From: Neobittarella massiliensis (ex Bilen et al. 2018)
GTDB taxonomy: Bacteria; Bacillota; Clostridia; Oscillospirales; Ruminococcaceae
Assembly: GCF_900289145.1 (NCBI RefSeq)
Contig: NZ_OKQO01000007.1
Coordinates: forward strand, 1-64,000
Direction: 5' to 3'
DNA length: 64,000 nt
Shown: positions 35,810-44,242 of the stretch, in pieces
How the letters are laid out: each line of letters starts with the position of its first letter
Position numbering within the stretch: position 1 is the first letter of the stretch
Program-made: the position numbers and the translations under genes
The notes under the pieces: model-generated
Told to the model about the DNA's origin: nothing
The model's input: the letters and a program-made list of their open reading frames with translations, nothing else
Databases searched by the model: none

Positions 35810-38800
35810 ATGTTTTCAGTGGTACTGCTCTGCCAAAACGGAGAGCGAGAAGAAGATTTTGTCGCTGCGGCTCATCTATTCACCCAAGAACAGCCCGATC
35901 TGCTTTACCTGCACTGCTTTCGAACAGAAGATATCGACGGCGACGGCGCGATGTGCCAGCGTTGTCAGCAGGAACTGGATACGGCCGACCTTATCATCAT
36001 ATTACTACATGGTGGCATCAGTTATTTCCGCAAATTTAACCAGATAAGGCCTTGTCTTCAAGACCGCGCACTACTTTTTTGCTCTGGTGTAGATGCTGAG
36101 ACCGATACCGTAATGCGCCACTCTACACTACAGCCCAGTGAACGGACAGAATTGCTGCGCTACTTGCACGCCGGCGGCCCTCAAAACTGCCGCAATCTAC
36201 TGCTCTGGGCAGCAGCACATATTGGGGGGCTTCCCTGTAGCTACGCACCAGTAGAGGAACCTGCCTATAGCGGTCTTTTCCAAATCGAACAAGATCCCCA
36301 GGATTATCTGCGCAGTCTGATGGCCGATAGTCGTCCCAAAATCGGCATACTGCTGCACTATACTTTGGTACAGAGCGGCGATCTGCGGCATATTCAGGCG
36401 CTGATCGAGCAGATAGAGAGCGCCGGCGCTCTGGCTATCCCCGTTTACGCCGATATGGTCCCCAGTGAAACTAGCGAGGGACTCCCCTCTGTATTGCAGC
36501 GTTTTTTCATCTACCGCGGTCACACGGTACCCGATATCCTTATCGTCACTACCGGCTTTTCACTCAGCGTTGTTTCGGCACCAGGAGAGATGCGCAGTGA
36601 CCGGCACAGCGTGTTTGCCACACTGGATATACCGGTCTTGCAGGCTATGAGCACCTACTTTACTCAGCAGCAGTGGTGCGATTCTCCTGTGGGTATCGAT
36701 TCAATGCTGCTCTGTAGCAGCATCTACCAACCAGAGGTGGACGGTCAGCTCATCACCATTCCAATCGCCTGCCGCAAAGAGATATCTGGTCCAACCGGCA
36801 GTATAAGCGTATTCTGGCCGCTCACCGAACACATCCAGATGCTAGTACAGCTCGCCCTGGGCTTTTGTCGACTGCGTCAGTTACCAATGTCTCAAAAGAA
36901 GGTCGCTGTCATCCTACACAATATGCCACCTCGCCGCGACATGATCGGCTGTGCTTATGGACTTGATACAGCCCAATCACTCTACCTGCTAGTGCAGGAT
37001 TTAGCTCGGGCAGGGCTACCTCTAGAGCGCACATTTGACAGCGGAGACCAGATCATACGCGAGTTAGCTGCAGGGCTCACTGGTGACAGCGGTTACCTCT
37101 CTTCACAGGAGATGCAGAAAAAAAGCGCCGCTACTGTCTCCAAAAGCATCTATTGCTCCTGGTTCAGTCAACTGACAGAGTATCTGCAAGAGCAGATGAT
37201 CGCTCATTGGGGGCCTCCCCCCGGCACCTTCATGGCGGTAGATCAACAGCTGCTCATCCCCGGTTTACAAAACGGAAGCCTCTTTATTGGCATACAACCG
37301 CCCCGCGCACCTGAGCAACAGGCCTCCTGGGCCTACCATGAACTGGCTCTCCCCTGCTCCCACCAGTATCTGGCCTTTTACCGCTACCTCACCCGGACAT
37401 TTTCCGCTGATGCCATCATTCATCTCGGCACGCATGGTACGGTGGAGTGGCTACCCGGCAAGCAGGTAGGGCTATCGCCCGACAGCTTTCCCGCGCAGGT
37501 CATCGATGGGGTGCCCAATTTCTACCCCTACAGTGTCGATGTGCCCGGCGAAGGAGCTCTGGCTAAACGCCGCACAGCAGCGGCAGTAATCAGCTACATG
37601 GTGCCACCTATGCATAAGACAAGCCTCTCCGGCGATCTGGCGCGGCTCGATACGCTCATCAACCAGTACGAGACAGCACGACAGGCTGACCGGCGCAAGT
37701 TACCGCTTCTGTTGGAAGATATCGCCCAATTGGCCCTAAGAGAAGGTCTGCTAGAGAGCCTACAGACCGATACTGATTCTCTCTGTGCTCATCCCGATAT
37801 CTGGGTCCCCCAGTTGCACCGGCAACTGGAAGATATCGGATGTGTAGCCTTCAAAGATGGTCTGCACGTTTTGGGACAGTCACCGACCGGCCGCCAACTC
37901 ACTGATATGCTGCGTCTGCTAGTACAGGTACCCAACGGCAGCACCCCTTCATTGCCGCAGGCAATATGCAGCTCACTCGATCTACCCGCTACGCAGTTAG
38001 GTTCCCCTGCTCTGCGCCAACGGATCGAACAGATTGAAAATTGGCTGCTCACTCAGCTCGATACCTATGACTTCAGTCCGGCAGCAATCGATAAGATATT
38101 GGAACTGTCAGCGGCTTTTGTCAACCAGCCACAGGCTCTCGAGCGCTGCCTGTATCTGATCTGCCACAGGCTAGTTCCTGCTCTGCGCCAGTTAAAATGC
38201 GAGCGCCACCATCTGCTACACGCTCTAGACGGCGGCTTTATCCCACCAGGGCCCTCTGGCAGCCCCGGCCGTGGTGGGGCCAATGCGCTACCTACCGGAC
38301 ATAATTTCTACACCACCGATCCTAGTGAGATACCCACACGCACTGCATGGCAGGTCGGCGTCGGTCTAGCACAACAGCTCTTAAAAAACCATGTTGGGGA
38401 GGAGATCGCAATCGTCGTATACGCCGGTGAGACGATGAAGACACGGGGCGATGACATCGCTGAGATCTTGTATCTTTACGGGGTACGGCCTATCTGGTTA
38501 GCCGATACTGACCGAGTCATCGGCTTGGAAACTATTCCTCTCTCTGAATTGGGGCGTCCGCGGATCGATGTGACGGTGCGCATCAGTGGAGTATTTCGCG
38601 ACACCTTCCCCAACCTGATCGAACGGGTGGAGGATGCGGTCAACCTGGTGGCCGCTCTACCCGAGGACCCCGATATGAATTACGTGCGTAAACACGTTTT
38701 AGCCGATATCAAAATATGGCAGGCACGGGGGGAATCACTGCAGCAGGCACAACAAAAGGCAGCCATGCGCATTTTTGGTTGCCCACCCGGTGCATACGGT

Positions 38801-39484
38801 GCCGGTACTGATCTGCTGTTAGGCAGTGGCGACTGGCAAGACACCGGAGATCTGGCCCAGTCCTATTTAAACTGGAGTGGCTACGCCTATGGTCGGGGCC
38901 TTTCAGGTCAAATAGCACGCGATGTATTGTCGGCACGCTTAAAAAGCAGTTCTACAGCAGTTAAAAATGACCCCGTCCCTGAATCCGATGTGTTGGATAA
39001 TGATGACTTTTACAGCTATTTTGGCGGTCTGGTGGCCGCTGTCAGTCAAGAGAGGGGTAGCGCGCCTCAAACTTATATAGGAGACTCCCGTGACCCGCAA
39101 ACTCTCACTACCCGTCCGCTCCGTCAGGAGATCGATCGTATCGTTCGAGGTAAGATACTAGATCCCCAGTGGTTAGCCGGTCTGCGCCGACACGGGTATA
39201 GCGGTGCTCAGCAGCTCTCGGCCACCGTAGATATTTTATTCGGCTGGGGAGCCACTACCAGCCAGGTGCCGGGTTGGGTCTATCATCGGGTAGCCCAGTG
39301 TTTCCTTTTTGATGATGCGGTGCGCCAATGGTTAGAAAGCGAAAACCCCTGGGCGCTGCACGCTATGAGCGAGCGCCTACTCGAGGCTGCTCAGCGAGAT
39401 ATATGGGAAGCCCCACCAGAAGATCTAACCGCTCTACAGCAGATTTACCTCTATATGGAGGGTGAGCTGGAAGAGGATATATAA
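35810..39484 (+). CDS. cobN: CobN/BchH-family large metallochelatase subunit
   Basis: Tetrapyrrole-binding subunit of an ATP-dependent chelatase, 1224 residues from ATG 35810 (after AGGGGG, 8 bases past chlI). Family landmarks: HLGTHGTVEWLPGKQVGLS, FYPYSVDVPGEGALAKRR, the PSGSPGRGGANALPTGHNF segment, and the ARGESLQQAQQKAAMRIFGCPPGAYGAG block. CobN inserts cobalt into hydrogenobyrinate diamide in the aerobic pathway; relatives act on Mg-protoporphyrin and, in HmuS, in heme removal. Here it follows a corrinoid importer and CbiD, so its substrate and even direction (insertion or removal) are open. The block 31.7-39.5 kb looks less GC-rich than the flanks. Confidence 0.9.
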   Translation: MFSVVLLCQNGEREEDFVAAAHLFTQEQPDLLYLHCFRTEDIDGDGAMCQRCQQELDTADLIIILLHGGISYFRKFNQIRPCLQDRALLFCSGVDAETDTVMRHSTLQPSERTELLRYLHAGGPQNCRNLLLWAAAHIGGLPCSYAPVEEPAYSGLFQIEQDPQDYLRSLMADSRPKIGILLHYTLVQSGDLRHIQALIEQIESAGALAIPVYADMVPSETSEGLPSVLQRFFIYRGHTVPDILIVTTGFSLSVVSAPGEMRSDRHSVFATLDIPVLQAMSTYFTQQQWCDSPVGIDSMLLCSSIYQPEVDGQLITIPIACRKEISGPTGSISVFWPLTEHIQMLVQLALGFCRLRQLPMSQKKVAVILHNMPPRRDMIGCAYGLDTAQSLYLLVQDLARAGLPLERTFDSGDQIIRELAAGLTGDSGYLSSQEMQKKSAATVSKSIYCSWFSQLTEYLQEQMIAHWGPPPGTFMAVDQQLLIPGLQNGSLFIGIQPPRAPEQQASWAYHELALPCSHQYLAFYRYLTRTFSADAIIHLGTHGTVEWLPGKQVGLSPDSFPAQVIDGVPNFYPYSVDVPGEGALAKRRTAAAVISYMVPPMHKTSLSGDLARLDTLINQYETARQADRRKLPLLLEDIAQLALREGLLESLQTDTDSLCAHPDIWVPQLHRQLEDIGCVAFKDGLHVLGQSPTGRQLTDMLRLLVQVPNGSTPSLPQAICSSLDLPATQLGSPALRQRIEQIENWLLTQLDTYDFSPAAIDKILELSAAFVNQPQALERCLYLICHRLVPALRQLKCERHHLLHALDGGFIPPGPSGSPGRGGANALPTGHNFYTTDPSEIPTRTAWQVGVGLAQQLLKNHVGEEIAIVVYAGETMKTRGDDIAEILYLYGVRPIWLADTDRVIGLETIPLSELGRPRIDVTVRISGVFRDTFPNLIERVEDAVNLVAALPEDPDMNYVRKHVLADIKIWQARGESLQQAQQKAAMRIFGCPPGAYGAGTDLLLGSGDWQDTGDLAQSYLNWSGYAYGRGLSGQIARDVLSARLKSSSTAVKNDPVPESDVLDNDDFYSYFGGLVAAVSQERGSAPQTYIGDSRDPQTLTTRPLRQEIDRIVRGKILDPQWLAGLRRHGYSGAQQLSATVDILFGWGATTSQVPGWVYHRVAQCFLFDDAVRQWLESENPWALHAMSERLLEAAQRDIWEAPPEDLTALQQIYLYMEGELEEDI

Positions 39485-39517
39485 AACAGATACATCGCCG
39501 ATCTTTTGCCCCAAATG

Positions 39518-39556
39518 AAAGGACTGCTCGTCTGTCTTCGAGCAGTCCTTTATATT
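39518..39556 (+). terminator. Terminator at the end of the cobalamin block
   Basis: Perfect 13-bp stem (39518-39530 with 39539-39551) with T-rich tail. Marks the end of the long riboswitch-led transcription unit. Confidence 0.88.
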
Positions 39557-39573
39557 TATAAAAAACAAAATAG

Positions 39574-39600
39574 TGTGCTCCAGGTTGCAACCTGAAACAC
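39574..39600. repeat. Palindrome CAGGTTGCAACCTG with GTGT/ACAC flanks
   Basis: The 14-base core (39581-39594) is self-complementary, with outer GTGT (39574-) and ACAC (-39600). Could be an operator or a leftover end of a mobile element; no function can be assigned. Confidence 0.5.
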
Positions 39601-40276
39601 TCTTCGGATAGATTTGAGGCGGATGTTGACCGTATCATTTACTCCAAAATACCGCATCATAAAGCCTTTTTTAGGCATTTGCCTTACTCTAATTTGCAAA
39701 CCACCTTCAATCTGCTATAGTGTAAAGGAAAAGTTGACCCTCAAAGGACCGTCACTCTGTCAAGAGTTGTGGTCCGCGTCACAAACGATCTGCACAATAC
39801 GCGTGGCTGAACGTATTGAGGCCTATATCTGGTCATTGGTTTTAAAATAGGTAACTACCCCTACTATATATTCTTACAGATGCCCATACACATTGATTAC
39901 CACAAACTTCATGTCCAGCTATACATAGCCGGTAGATGGCCACTCATACTATCCATCGGTTTGCACATACCTAGTGGCCGGCAACTCTACACATAAGCTC
40001 GGCGGCGGTCGTGCGCTACTCGCCAAAACTCCTACTAAATACTGTCCAGTAGGATAAGCGATTGATATGGGGGTCTCTCAGCACACAAAATCGGCCCATA
40101 GTGGGTCAAACTCCATAAAACACATAGATGGGGATATGCACATTGCTTGATCGCGCTGTGCGGCCAAAAAGGGGTGCACATCAGGTATATGGATATTTTG
40201 GCCAGATACCGCTTTAGTGCGCCGAAGATCACAAATAACAGACGGATATCACAACCAGCTATTTTCCGAGTACGCG
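39601..40276. other. Gene-free interval
   Basis: No frame here has a ribosome site or protein-like composition. It is more AT-rich than the surroundings and lies between the cobalamin block terminator and the tRNA-Gln terminator. Confidence 0.5.
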
Positions 40277-40336
40277 AAAAAACCGCTTATTCGTACAAAC
40301 GCTCTAAAATCTAAAACATTTGTACGAACAAACGGC
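40277..40336 (-). terminator. Terminator of tRNA-Gln
   Basis: TTCGTACAAA (40290-40299) and TTTGTACGAA (40319-40328) pair perfectly, with an outer CCG/CGG pairing; six Ts follow on the reverse strand. Confidence 0.7.
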
Positions 40337-40371
40337 TTTCGCTTATCCGCGCTGTCTCCAGCACTTTCTCT

Positions 40372-40445
40372 TGGCTGCGGAACTAGGATTCGAACCCAGA
40401 CAAACAGAGTCAGAGTCTGCCGTGCTACCTTTACACAATTCCGCA
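40372..40445 (-). tRNA. tRNA-Gln(CTG)
   Basis: 74 bases with encoded CCA. Acceptor TGCGGAA/TTCCGCA; anticodon stem GCAGA/TCTGT with loop CTCTGAC gives anticodon CTG; T arm GGTTCGAATCC. Reads codon CAG. Confidence 0.92.
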
Positions 40446-40457
40446 ACGACAGCTATT

Positions 40458-40485
40458 ATTATAACCCAAACCACAAAAATGTCAA
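40458..40485 (-). promoter_or_regulatory. tRNA-Gln promoter
   Basis: Perfect-consensus TTGACA (40485-40480) and TATAAT (40463-40458) with a 16-base spacer, 12 bases before the tRNA. Confidence 0.85.
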
Positions 40486-40588
40486 GATGTTTTTTAAAAT
40501 TTCTTATTTCTTTTTCTATAGATAGAGCACTTTAAGGTCATGACACAGGGCCGGCGGTACCGAGCTGCCAAAACAGGCCGCACAAAGC

Positions 40589-40620
40589 GAGAGCGCCCCG
40601 CCTATTGGCGGGGCGCTCTC
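40589..40620. terminator. Terminator-like stem after the spore protein gene
   Basis: Perfect 14-bp GC-rich stem (40589-40602 with 40607-40620), TATT loop; T run weak on the reverse strand. Confidence 0.7.
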
Positions 40621-40636
40621 TATCCAAAGAGGAAAG

Positions 40637-40840
40637 TTATTTGGCAGAGTTCTCGTAAGCCTCGATCATTTTCTTGACCATCTGGCCACCGACAGAACCG
40701 GCCTCACGAGAGGTCAGGTCGCCGTTGTAACCCTGTTTCAGGTTTACGCCCACTTCGTTGGCCGCTTCCATCTTGAAACGATCCATAGCCTCTCTAGCCT
40801 CGGGAACTACCAGGTTATTGCTGCTTTTGCTGTTAGCCAT
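40637..40840 (-). CDS. Small acid-soluble spore protein, alpha/beta type
   Basis: 67-residue DNA-binding protein that coats spore DNA and is degraded at germination. It has both family signatures: AANEVGVNL, which contains the GPR protease site, and SREAGSVGGQMVKKMIE. ATG after AAGGAG. Single gene with its own terminator and a forespore-type promoter element. Confidence 0.95.
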   Translation of the reverse strand: MANSKSSNNLVVPEAREAMDRFKMEAANEVGVNLKQGYNGDLTSREAGSVGGQMVKKMIEAYENSAK

Positions 40841-40886
40841 TTGTAAACACTCCTTGTTAAAAGTTTAAGTTTTGCGTTTGCAGTAG

Positions 40887-40893
40887 TAGTATG
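40887..40893 (-). promoter_or_regulatory. Sigma-G-like -10 element of the spore protein gene
   Basis: CATACTA matches the forespore sigma-G -10 pattern (CATnnTA) about 47 bases before the start codon. The -35 region (TTATA, 17 bases upstream) fits only loosely. Confidence 0.5.
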
Positions 40894-40984
40894 AGCTGCA
40901 GCCGATTTTATATAACTGGTAATTTCATGTAATAGAACTGTTTTATAAACGCAGGTGCAAAGACGTATTGGCCAAAACAAGCGC

Positions 40985-41500
40985 TCAGGTAAGGCCGAGC
41001 AGCAGGCGCACCGCGCCGGCGGTGAGCAGGCTGTAGTTGTCGAGCACAGCGGCAGTGGGCAACAGGATATCCTGCGGCTCTATCAGGTGGCCAAACACAC
41101 CGGTGACCGGGCGCAGCAGGCTGACGGTGGCCTGCTCGCTGTTTTGCGCCGAGATGGTCAGGCTGTCGCGCAGCGACATGCCGCAGGTGAGCAGCTGGGT
41201 GTGACGGCGGCCGGGCGGCAGCGGCTCGGCGTGGGGCAGGATCGTACAGCAGGCGCGCATGTCGGTGGGGAGCAGCTTGCCCGCCCCCTGCTTGACCGCT
41301 ATCACGGCACGGACGTCTTGCAGGCGCTGGATGCAGCTGGTCTCGCGCAGCAGCAGTGCGGTGCCGCCGCGGCGGTATACCTCTAACTGCCGCTCGCGGT
41401 AGGTCTGCTTCCATCCGGGCAGCAGGCAGCGCCGCATGGCCCGGCCAAGGCGGCGGTCCTCGGTATCCCCCAGCAGTATGATCTGTACCAAACGCTCCAT
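40985..41500 (-). CDS. Hypothetical protein, 171 residues
   Basis: Not recognised. Starts MERLVQIILLGDTEDRRLG at an ATG after CTGGGG. Alternating hydrophobic strands and a central Arg/His-rich part (AEPLPPGRRHTQLLTCGMSL), ending in a hydrophobic stretch; no clear transmembrane span, no known motif. The segment SLRDSLTISAQNSEQATVSLLRP and codon pattern look protein-like, and the competing frame (40908-41516) looks like a shadow (Pro/Arg/Ala-rich). Downstream of the DivIVA-like gene but separated from it by a strong palindromic terminator, so it has its own transcript. Confidence 0.6.
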   Translation of the reverse strand: MERLVQIILLGDTEDRRLGRAMRRCLLPGWKQTYRERQLEVYRRGGTALLLRETSCIQRLQDVRAVIAVKQGAGKLLPTDMRACCTILPHAEPLPPGRRHTQLLTCGMSLRDSLTISAQNSEQATVSLLRPVTGVFGHLIEPQDILLPTAAVLDNYSLLTAGAVRLLLGLT

Positions 41501-41663
41501 CCCCAGTCTTTTTCATTTATAAAAATTGGCGGTGTCATGCCGCATACCACCGCATTCTCTGTAGGTAGTGTGCCCGGCGACGGGTGCAAAATTTCACCCG
41601 GGCGGCAAAAAATACCAGCCCGATAGGCGGGCCTGTTTCTTTGCGCCCAAAGGGGCGGCGCGC

Positions 41664-41701
41664 AAAAAGGCACCTGACACAACTGTGTCAGGTGCCTTTT
41701 T
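41664..41701. terminator. 18-bp palindromic terminator
   Basis: AAAAAGGCACCTGACACA (41664-41681) and its perfect complement (41684-41701). A-run and T-run on both sides make it bidirectional. Confidence 0.82.
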
Positions 41702-41702
41702 A

Positions 41703-41859
41703 AATTGTTACGAAACTGTAAATTGGAGGGTATTGGGGGGCAATCAAAACCTATTTTGACGTGTTTTATGTACCCTGCTTGCGGTGTGACCTCTGGACGT
41801 CTGCGCCCTATTGTCGCATGAGCTGGAAGTAGCCAATTGTAACGAAACTGTAAACTTGG
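41703..41859 (+). repeat. Pair of 24/25-bp direct repeats, 132 bases apart
   Basis: AATTG-T(T/A)ACGAAACTGTAAA-(C)TTGG occurs at 41703-41726 and 41835-41859 with two differences. They lie in the gene-free gap between the 171-residue gene and the DivIVA-like gene. Role unknown. Confidence 0.6.
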
Positions 41860-41942
41860 GGCTTTACCACACTGTTTTGCGCGAAAAAAAGCGGGTACCG
41901 GCGCTGTTACACGCCCCTTTTATAGTGGAAGAGGAATGGCCG

Positions 41943-42809
41943 CTACTTTTTTTGCAGCATACGGCCGATGGAGCGCAGCAGCCCGCTGGCTGGCGGCTGT
42001 TTTTTTACCGAGGTGTACATGCGGTTGTGCCGCACCTGGCCGCCGTACGGCGCGGCGGGGCGGACATTCTCGCGGTTGGGCTGGGGCGCGGCTGACGGCT
42101 GACTGGGGGCCGGCGCGGCAGCGGGCGCAGGAGCTGATTCAGGCAGCGGAGCGGTAGCGGCATCGAGCTGCTGCAGGCGATCGCGGTAGAGCTGGATGGT
42201 ATCGCCCATTGCGTCCAGCCGGCGCTGCAGCTCGCTGGCGGTGTCGCTGACGGTTTGGCTGATCTGCCCCAGCTCCTGCTGAAAAGAGAGCATCTCGCCG
42301 CCCAGCATCTCGATACCCGCCAATATCTGCCGGCGCTGCTGCTCGGCCTGCTCACGGCCCTGACGCACCAGGTTGCCGGCCATGATCTTGGCGTCGACCA
42401 GCGCGGTGGAGATCTCGAACTCTTTTTCCTCGTAGTCTTTGAGCTTGTCCTCGTACTGGTGGACCATGGCGGTGAGTTCGTCCCGCTCGCCCTGGACCTG
42501 TTGCAGGTCGCGATCTTGCTGGCCCAGCTTGTCGCGCTGCTGGTTGACCTGCGAGCTGAGCAAAATGACTTTGTCGCCCAGCTCTTTGGTCTTTTGCTTT
42601 TGCTGGGTGAGCATGTCGTCGAGACTGGTGAGCCGGTCGTGGATGACGGCGTTCTCCTCGACGAGCTGCTGCTTTTCGCCGTCCAGCGCGTCGATGCGCT
42701 CGAGCAGCTGGGCCTTCATGGCGTCGTTTTGATCGTTGAGTTTTTCCAGGTAGGCGATGACATCTTTTTTGTGAAAGCCCATCACCGCGCTGCGAAACTG
42801 CCCGTCCAT
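41943..42809 (-). CDS. DivIVA-domain coiled-coil protein
   Basis: 288 residues, ATG after GAGAGAGGGGGG. The N-terminus FRSAVMGFHKKDVIAYLEKLN resembles the DivIVA lipid-binding motif (F-x-x-x-xx-GF-x-x-x-x-V). Residues 25-205 are nearly continuous coiled coil (LGQQDRDLQQVQGERDEL; ISQTVSDTASELQRRLDAM), then a Pro/Ala/Gln-rich linker and a basic C-terminus. Such proteins mark poles or septa. It lies 102 bases after ftsZ on the same strand, fitting a division role. Confidence 0.75.
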   Translation of the reverse strand: MDGQFRSAVMGFHKKDVIAYLEKLNDQNDAMKAQLLERIDALDGEKQQLVEENAVIHDRLTSLDDMLTQQKQKTKELGDKVILLSSQVNQQRDKLGQQDRDLQQVQGERDELTAMVHQYEDKLKDYEEKEFEISTALVDAKIMAGNLVRQGREQAEQQRRQILAGIEMLGGEMLSFQQELGQISQTVSDTASELQRRLDAMGDTIQLYRDRLQQLDAATAPLPESAPAPAAAPAPSQPSAAPQPNRENVRPAAPYGGQVRHNRMYTSVKKQPPASGLLRSIGRMLQKK

Positions 42810-42911
42810 GAAAAGCCCCCCTCTCTCGGCATGCGCGCCGTATCGTTTAGCTGGTGGTGCGCAAAACAGCCCACACCCCCAAAAGGGGCGCCGGCTGCCT
42901 TACTTTACCAC

Positions 42912-43985
42912 TTACAGGTTGTTTTTGGTATTGAAGATCTTGAGGATATCGTCGATGTACTCGTTCTCCTCGCCCTCTTTTTCGCCCGACTTGAACTGGT
43001 AGTTGGGAATACCGAACTGGTTGGGCGTGTTCTCGTCGAAACCGGTGGCGATAACGGTGATCTGCATCTCGTCCTGGAAGGACTCGTCGAAAGCCGCGCC
43101 CCAGATGATGGTGGCGTTGGGATCGGCGGCCTTGGTGATCTCGCTGGAGGCAATGGACACCTCGTCGAGGCTGATATCGGTAGAGGCGGTGATGTTGATG
43201 ATAACACCTTTGGCGCCGTTGATCGAGGTCTCGAGCAGCGGGCTGGAGATGGCGGCGGCAGCGGCGTCGACCGCCTTATCTTTGCCGCCGGCGCGGCCCA
43301 TACCCATGTGGGCCAGACCCGCGTCTTTCATGACGGTGGTGACATCGGCAAAGTCGAGGTTGACCAGGCCGGGGACGTTGATCAGGTCGGTGATGGACTG
43401 CACGCCCTGCTTGAGCACGTTGTCGGCGGCCTGGAAGGCGTTCATCAGGGTGATGGGGGTATCGGCCAACAGCTTGAGGCGCTCGTTGGGGATGACCACC
43501 AGCGAGTCGACATTCTCGCGCAGGGCGGCGATGCCGGTCTCGGCCTGGTCCATGCGGCGTTTGCCCTCGAAGATAAAGGGTTTGGTCACTACGCCGACGG
43601 TGAGCACGCCCAGCTCTTTGGCCACCTCGGCCACTACTGGGGCAGCGCCGGTACCGGTGCCGCCGCCCATGCCGGCGGTGATGAACACCATCTGCGAGCC
43701 CTTGAGGGCGGCCACGATGGCATCGCGGCTCTCCTCGGCGGCGCGCTGGCCCTTTTCGGGGAAACCACCGGCTCCACGGCCCTGGGTCAGCTTGTCGCCG
43801 ATGCGGATCTTGTGGGTGGCTTTGGAGTGGTTGAGGGCCTGCTGGTCGGTATTGACCGAGACGAATTCCACCCCGCGCATGCCGTCGTCGATCATGCGGT
43901 TGACGGCGTTGCCGCCGCCGCCGCCCACGCCAACTACTTTGATGCAGGCAACCTGCTCGAAATCGTCATCCAGAATAAAGCTCAC
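42912..43985 (-). CDS. ftsZ: Cell division GTPase FtsZ
   Basis: Tubulin homologue forming the Z ring. 357 residues starting at GTG 43985 after GGGGGA. It shows [16 protein letters not shown], the tubulin signature [12 protein letters not shown], synergy-loop region [13 protein letters not shown] (T7), and a short linker to a C-terminal peptide YIDDILKIF, which partly resembles the FtsA/SepF-binding tail. ftsA is not adjacent. Upstream 250 bases to ftsQ hold no gene and no clear promoter. Confidence 0.97.
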   Translation of the reverse strand: MSFILDDDFEQVACIKVVGVGGGGGNAVNRMIDDGMRGVEFVSVNTDQQALNHSKATHKIRIGDKLTQGRGAGGFPEKGQRAAEESRDAIVAALKGSQMVFITAGMGGGTGTGAAPVVAEVAKELGVLTVGVVTKPFIFEGKRRMDQAETGIAALRENVDSLVVIPNERLKLLADTPITLMNAFQAADNVLKQGVQSITDLINVPGLVNLDFADVTTVMKDAGLAHMGMGRAGGKDKAVDAAAAAISSPLLETSINGAKGVIINITASTDISLDEVSIASSEITKAADPNATIIWGAAFDESFQDEMQITVIATGFDENTPNQFGIPNYQFKSGEKEGEENEYIDDILKIFNTKNNL

Positions 43986-44242
43986 TTGATAATCCCCCTA
44001 TAGCAGCGAAAAAAGGTCTAGGGCGCCTTTTTCGCACGTCATTTGACAAAGTTTTATAGCCGGTACCCGCCGCTGTATGGCCGCGCAGTACCCGCCGTGC
44101 CGGCAAAAGCGTATTCTATGGCCAGCATACTTATTTTCACTTATTCTAAATTTAGCAGAACCAGGCCAAAATAGCAAGAGCTTTTGCCGGTCCACGTGCT
44201 GTTTTTGCACCATTTTTAACGCTCTGTTCACCTTTTTGGCAG

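Noticed and set aside
40908-41516. Reverse frame of 202 codons overlapping the 171-residue gene
   Set aside because: Pro/Ala/Arg-rich shadow composition and no ribosome site; the 40985-41500 frame is more protein-like.
42255-44003. Forward open frame of 582 codons across ftsZ and the DivIVA-like gene
   Set aside because: It is the antisense shadow of two well-identified genes; His/Val/Gly-rich with no motif or ribosome site.
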